Shown: in pieces, positions 57,601 through 60,000 of the stretch
Layout: each line of letters starts with the position of its first letter
Numbering within the stretch: position 1 is the first letter of the stretch
NCBI RefSeq assembly: GCF_963678635.1
Contig: NC_087064.1
Location: 5,680,411 to 5,740,410, forward strand
Direction of reading: 5' to 3'
DNA length: 60,000 nucleotides
Source: Symsagittifera roscoffensis
Taxonomy: Eukaryota; Xenacoelomorpha; Acoela; Convolutidae
The notes under the pieces: generated by a model
What the model was told of the DNA's origin: nothing
The model's input: only the letters and a program-made list of their open reading frames with translations
Databases searched by the model: none
Position numbers and translations under genes: made by a program

Positions 57601-60000
57601 GTCCAATTAGGTCTTCGTCGCATGTTATCATCATCTTGGTATAGATGTTGATTCCATCTATATTTAGCATGACCTCGTGTGGACCATAAGCTTCAGTGTA
57701 CCTATTATCAACACGTACCGACTTGCTGCCCCCTCTCGTGAGTAGTGCCCTGAGCGCTCTGGAAGTCGTTTGTGGACTTATTCCACTCAAGTAGTCTGCA
57801 TACACGTCAATGTGCATTATCGTCTGGTCGCTCGGCTCGCTCAAGTTTCTGGTTACCTCGTGTCCGCCCACTGTGATTATCGACATTATTCTTGCTCCGA
57901 TTTTCGATATTCCAAAAGATTTACCTGTCACCATTTTCACGGTGTTACAATTCCCGTTCTTTGTTGAGCCCGTTCTAGCCTCTGGTACTGAGTTCGATCC
58001 GGTTAATGCTTCGTTAAAATTCTGTCTTTCGATCTCCAACTTTAGTCGTTGCTCTATTTCTTTCGCAGCCAGATCTTGTTTCACTTTGGCAATTGCTTCC
58101 GTCGCCGCTTTCTCATAATTTATCTCTAGAGAGCTCCCGGCCGCGGACTCTAACGCACCGCTAACATGTGTTACAGCTTTCACTGTCTTCGTTGGCAATT
58201 CGGTGTTTGGTGCTCCTAAGTTCCTAGATTCAAACTCGTTTTGCCTGTTCCGCTGATTCTGCACCGCCGCTAATGCCAACTTATGTTTGGGGTGATTCTG
58301 GTCCTTGACCGCTTCCCAGAACAAGGGACAATCCATTCTGAAGTGCCCCTCCTGGTTACAGAAGAAGCATCTGGCGCCTATCTTGATGATTAAGCCATTA
58401 TAGTACTCGTGTTCCTCCATCTGGCTCATATCCTCTTCGTCCGGTGCATAACCTAGGCTCTTCATGCCTTGTTTGTACGTTGTGCAGTCAGCCACATGAT
58501 GATCCGCTGACCCGCAGTTCGCGCATGATCTGCGCTTGTCCATATCATCTCTAGGTTTGTACCATGATGACCTCTGGGGTTGGCTTCCCCCTTGCGTGTT
58601 CCTGTTTTCGGAATATGAGTACTTCTTAGGTTTCATCAGCATGTATTCTCTTGATTTCTGTCTCATTTCTTCTGGGGTGGGTGCGCTGTCCTTCGACAAT
58701 GTGTAGTATGTTGCTAACATTGTCCTTAAGTCATCACTTTTCACCCCATCGATGAACTTCGAGGCAATGCTAAAGTTCCGTCTATTTGTCGACTCCTCTG
58801 GGTCACTCCTCCTTCTCAAGCTCTCGAGGTCATCTAGGAACCGATCTATTGACTCGTCGTCCCTCTGCCTTCTCTTTTCAAATCGCATCATCGCTTGGTG
58901 ACCCTTCATGCCTGACCCGAATCGATTCAGCAATATCTCGAAGATCTTGTCCGCGGTGTCGCGTTCTTCCTCCTTCTTTGCGACCACGCATTTTAATGCC
59001 GTTCCTTCCAAGTTGCTCAGTATGGCTGTACATGCTTGTCTTTCGTCACTCAAGTTATCTTGTTCTAGATGTAATCTCATCACTTCCACCCAAGTGTCAA
59101 TGCATCCATCGGAGTCGTCCTTGAATTCTTTTGGCTTCTTGAATGTCTTTCTTGATTTTCCCTCTCTCCTGTCGCTCGAGTCAGTGTTCCTCGTGGCGAA
59201 GGCCTCTAGAGTCCTGTTCATCATCTCCCAAGTGCTGGCCCATGTCATAGCATCCGGTCCTGTGTTGCTGTTCGCTGTTGAATCTCCCGGAGCAGTCGTT
59301 GTATTCGACGTTCCATTCTTCATTATTGTTTTCGCAGCTGTTAGTGCTATGCTTATCGCATCCCTGGTTAAGGGCAACGGTGTCGATTGCCGTTTGTTCC
59401 TTTGTGGTTCTACAAAGTCAACTCTGGTGCTTTGCGTACGATCCGCTGCCGGTCTTTCTTGTGGAGTGGAACCTCTCAAGATTGCATCCAACTTCGCCTG
59501 TATTGCACACGAACTCTCGGCTTGACTCTTGCTCATTGTGTCCATTCTCCTTTCCAGGCTCCCTAATTGGCTGTTGACATCATCATATCGGTTCTTCAAC
59601 TGTTGCATGTCTGTTTTGATGTTCTTTTCTCGTTCTTCATTGGTGGCTTCTACCTTATCTGACATTTCCTTGAGTCTCTCATCTGTTGCCTTAGCTAGGT
59701 TAAAATAACTGTCTAGATACTCGTGCTTGTTGTATCTTATCTCCTTTTTTATCACCTCTCTGTCTTCTTCACTGTGCTTAAGTCTTTTGTCAATCTGATT
59801 TAATTTCGCCAACAAGTCACCCAGCTCAATGGTAGTCTCTTCATGGTCAGCTGTCGGTCTCTCTTCGGCCGTAGCCTCTGCTTTAGCTTGTTCCTCTCTT
59901 GGATTGGCTTCTGAGGTCTTCGTGCTCACTGTCCCAAATGTTCGTGCTCTTTCTGCTTTTGGTTCTTCAGTCACGTTTTCTTTTGTTTTTATTCCGAACA
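51608..60000 (-). CDS. ORF1: Gag-PR-RT-RH-IN polyprotein with C-terminal macro-like domain (5' partial)
   Basis: Open from the window edge to TGA at 51608. No ATG begins the visible frame; numbering here counts from 59974. ~50-160 coiled coil; ~290-440 Gag-like (WVEVMRLHLEQDNLSDERQA); two CCHC knuckles CANCGSADHHVADC (~481) and CFFCNQEGHFRMDC (~533); protease GLLDTGAVLSVIP (~840); RT ~1200-1400 with CYVDDVVIA (~1327); RNase H ~1470-1610 (DTDASVVAISG, RVDNRALSWL, DKHQNADSLS); acidic spacer ~1620-1980; integrase zinc region (SHDQMGHQ ... CLACLQV) and core QIDH/TDNGKAF/NGLVERQ (~2078-2177), then WRGPFMITEV; acidic tail; ~2620-2788 macro-like (ICITADMSF, RPGLGGIAALP, CFLVTR, VEVSMPVYD). Gag and Pol share one frame, so no frameshift is needed. 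Confidence 0.92.
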   Translation of the reverse strand, partial: FGIKTKENVTEEPKAERARTFGTVSTKTSEANPREEQAKAEATAEERPTADHEETTIELGDLLAKLNQIDKRLKHSEEDREVIKKEIRYNKHEYLDSYFNLAKATDERLKEMSDKVEATNEEREKNIKTDMQQLKNRYDDVNSQLGSLERRMDTMSKSQAESSCAIQAKLDAILRGSTPQERPAADRTQSTRVDFVEPQRNKRQSTPLPLTRDAISIALTAAKTIMKNGTSNTTTAPGDSTANSNTGPDAMTWASTWEMMNRTLEAFATRNTDSSDRREGKSRKTFKKPKEFKDDSDGCIDTWVEVMRLHLEQDNLSDERQACTAILSNLEGTALKCVVAKKEEERDTADKIFEILLNRFGSGMKGHQAMMRFEKRRQRDDESIDRFLDDLESLRRRSDPEESTNRRNFSIASKFIDGVKSDDLRTMLATYYTLSKDSAPTPEEMRQKSREYMLMKPKKYSYSENRNTQGGSQPQRSSWYKPRDDMDKRRSCANCGSADHHVADCTTYKQGMKSLGYAPDEEDMSQMEEHEYYNGLIIKIGARCFFCNQEGHFRMDCPLFWEAVKDQNHPKHKLALAAVQNQRNRQNEFESRNLGAPNTELPTKTVKAVTHVSGALESAAGSSLEINYEKAATEAIAKVKQDLAAKEIEQRLKLEIERQNFNEALTGSNSVPEARTGSTKNGNCNTVKMVTGKSFGISKIGARIMSIITVGGHEVTRNLSEPSDQTIMHIDVYADYLSGISPQTTSRALRALLTRGGSKSVRVDNRYTEAYGPHEVMLNIDGINIYTKMMITCDEDLIGQIYVGKEELKVRSIGHCAMLEEDAMHIGTEADVTGHVLDINGKKTQLRGLLDTGAVLSVIPIETWEKMGFDKGDLIDSRIRLSAANKGALRVLGRTPIIALNLGERNLWMSFIVVENLDESDQFILGRDFIRNFDVTIDLNNAMFRIRNPDRRYAIKPVNLIMANENKAPVFLSRRVRLKANEATIVSLRMKNYNELSDNKQVCIVPNPNSQSAAVLGRSFSITKSGLCVSVLLNTLDIPITIQRGRKLGYALPVKTRYETIENSKQNEVVDCPNHRDKICILRRLQRIKDSSGLIKSLKSETDDGLSSSSNFPERPAPDEMQTDKPVLPEIEHLRGKLKDEQLEAIKDVLERNEEVFSRHKADIGCCNFVEHEIELEENAVPHREGARRMTPHKSDACRKEIETLLEYDMIEPSKSPWACGVVMAKKKGDQLRFCCDFRYLNSVTVKDAYPIPRIDESLSKLGDAKFFTTLDLGSAFWQVPLRKQDRDKTGFACELGLFQWKRMPFGLCNATATFQRLMAHALIGVTKKYGNLVMCYVDDVVIATPTLEDHIERLDEVFACMKRSGLKCKPSKCEILKDSIKYLGRMVDKHGIRPDPDAVEAVLTWKSPKTEHQLMSFLGFANYYREFIKGYADKVYPMQQLMRHKGKKFTWNNAAEESFQRIKKELCEAPVLGMPTEKGMYVLDTDASVVAISGILHQEQEWNGKTVLRPIAYGSKVLSDTEMKYGAPKAEMFAVVTSVEKYRAYLGSEPFKLRVDNRALSWLKTYSMDQSYIGRWIVRLDGYNMIIEHRTRDKHQNADSLSKKTEFYERQEQKEADRPEIKDGFSFMDKETYDSLPLTRWLDKSGKPIEDHPELPKEPLEKTILKKSRGIPIGIMLKSKIVRETLKAKGYDLIQVEEGTVRIDEDLMRLLEKLSDDKPVIQGKGQEAPELTILRREETVNNTDVLKGSITDSKEVVRSLVEKIPEKILEQTKVRDKKVTFREEVEHLGLDQESGEWSRFMEEDETGEGKLSGERKEWDEDSDESSEDQDSLCMILAEEKIRQHDRELQTDPSSGTYNLEIQEVRGGEELEKIAVSRKPLRELSCNSNVRTNLVPEDDMKIVKRMICVKLSDDIHNPGEMNGQIMALKEHVKARYRLSDLIRAQKNDKMTSNLSKWIHLGVKEKGELEEDSYKILSQFYKEKRDLLYHTAEGVVACKRRDEEKILHKHNLIILPQLYQTEVLFRSHDQMGHQGIDKVQQRILHRFDWPGMRKACERWVNACLACLQVKDPRKMKFPLKSVESSEFNEVVQIDHQKICMTESGYNQILVIIDHFTKLAEAVPCQTASAEETCDHLITHWISRYGCPMTFQTDNGKAFVGDLTKELMKRSHIAQAHSTTYHPQTNGLVERQNRTLVNMLRVYCSRYMTDWDKYLPQVVGAYNSTQHSTTGISPFMMLTGRERAMPITFFYPEYEGKRTSPQAYVKEAIKRQQELIELCRRNTAQAQMRQRKKYDEKILRAKPYEVGQYVWVFQNVIPPKGTKKLLKKWRGPFMITEVHQQGRFYRLSTGRAAHYENLKPHVPSPEDWCLPKDMEGLEYLVVEPACEVNEKGTREKNDGNENLSLDDNEKIEVESDAGSFVEEDWNDPEQNEVPKWMEPDRPTPPETRTGNRKRTGMRYNRYGDDFLIDKIQPDKLGDELLSAGELEAEEEWQVIDDGGHYPQDDYSTPELETDLEQSEIERRENTNLRILEWMRDVKDESREGQSIQQIDVSAANYMKTEDPLFGWTATDRPLDIPKDNSDPTTSTGTSINIFVRGVGVGLTHTENLMIKKLKEVRETSGLELEEEEPEPTIGRNFKTKFEIPNEYSENIMITDSDFILSNRTSAICITADMSFKSRLEADFKREYQNVEFLFRQRPGLGGIAALPPSVAQVPGKYLCFLVTRVNDRNTIDPEHVILALTRLRDFMIERGIVEVSMPVYDPNRGKLSSRELYAILHVVFAETEIMVHLHKKYYLSIA
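52202..52230 (-). promoter_or_regulatory. Conserved 29-nt block, possible central polypurine tract
   Basis: On the element's strand this includes GGGGAGTGGGGGTAGGA. All 29 nt are identical to 20322-20350 in the old copy, although the surrounding sequence is diverged and the old copy has a frame change right beside it. Identity at third positions over a purine run suggests a cis-acting DNA/RNA element, such as an internal plus-strand primer. The peptide read here is IFVRGVGVG. Confidence 0.5.

Larger units (their letters stand above)
40884..60000 (-). mobile_element. Giant Ty3/gypsy-like retroelement, apparently intact, 5' end beyond window
   Basis: More than 19.1 kb are in the window: 3' LTR (40884-42182), polypurine tract, ORF2 (8.9 kb), a 508 bp spacer and ORF1 (at least 8.4 kb, still open at 60000). 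Neither ORF has a stop or frameshift, in sharp contrast to every other element here, so the insertion is probably recent. The composition is more GC-rich than the flanks. With a second LTR of similar size the full element would exceed ~20.5 kb, far above the usual 5-10 kb. The order LTR - ORF1 (gag-pol-macro) - ORF2 - LTR is shared with the old copy at 16225-31912. Confidence 0.9.

Noticed and set aside
42398-59577. Many plus-strand ORFs of 60-270 codons opposite the giant ORFs
   Set aside because: They are antisense shadows of long GC-richer coding sequence; compositions are Ser/Pro/Leu-rich and show no domain.

Overview
This window looks like an AT-rich metazoan genome, probably a small invertebrate; I cannot name the species. 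Pointers are APE-type LINE fragments of the CR1/L2 kind, Ty3/gypsy LTR elements, nematode- or tunicate-like splice signals (TTTTCAG acceptors, CAG|GTAAAT donors) and a 200-N scaffold gap. There is no bacterial operon structure. Nearly everything recognisable is mobile DNA. Only two non-transposon coding regions are visible: a large exon of unknown function at 5322-6710 (minus) and the first exon of a secreted protein at 12853-13275 (minus). Layout: 1-4449 holds two direct copies of a ~2 kb repeat, with a decayed tRNA-like segment between them. A second dispersed repeat follows a poly-G tract at 4464 and recurs at 12124. 7088-9895 (minus) is a decayed LINE (ORF1, endonuclease, reverse transcriptase). 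9896-12123 and 13276-16224 show no gene. 16225-31912 (plus) is an old, rearranged, stop-ridden copy of a giant Ty3/gypsy-like element, ending in a decayed 3' LTR. 32030-34015 (plus) is another dead LINE, interrupted by a 0.92 kb insert made of the core of that LTR. 34389-40880 carries a 2.6-2.8 kb direct segmental duplication built from head-to-head LINE fragments, with a third LINE 3' end between the copies. 40884-60000 (minus) is an apparently intact, young member of the giant family, with its 3' end at 40884 and its 5' end beyond the window. The giant element is the main discovery. ORF1 (over 2,788 codons, open to the window edge) fuses Gag with two CCHC knuckles, protease, reverse transcriptase, RNase H and integrase, and ends in a macro-domain-like module resembling the TARG1/OARD1 class. 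ORF2 (2,956 codons, same strand) begins 508 bp further on. It has a coiled coil, a complete SGNH/GDSL-type hydrolase domain, a second degenerate SGNH-like domain, a conserved hydrophobic segment and a long unrecognised remainder. The old copy on the other strand keeps the same order RT - RNase H - integrase - macro - SGNH - SGNH-like - C-terminal region. The extra modules therefore belong to the family and are not a one-off capture. The young copy is also strikingly enriched for the hexamer CTTGAG on its coding strand, and it shares a 29-nt block of perfect identity, rich in purines, with the old copy.
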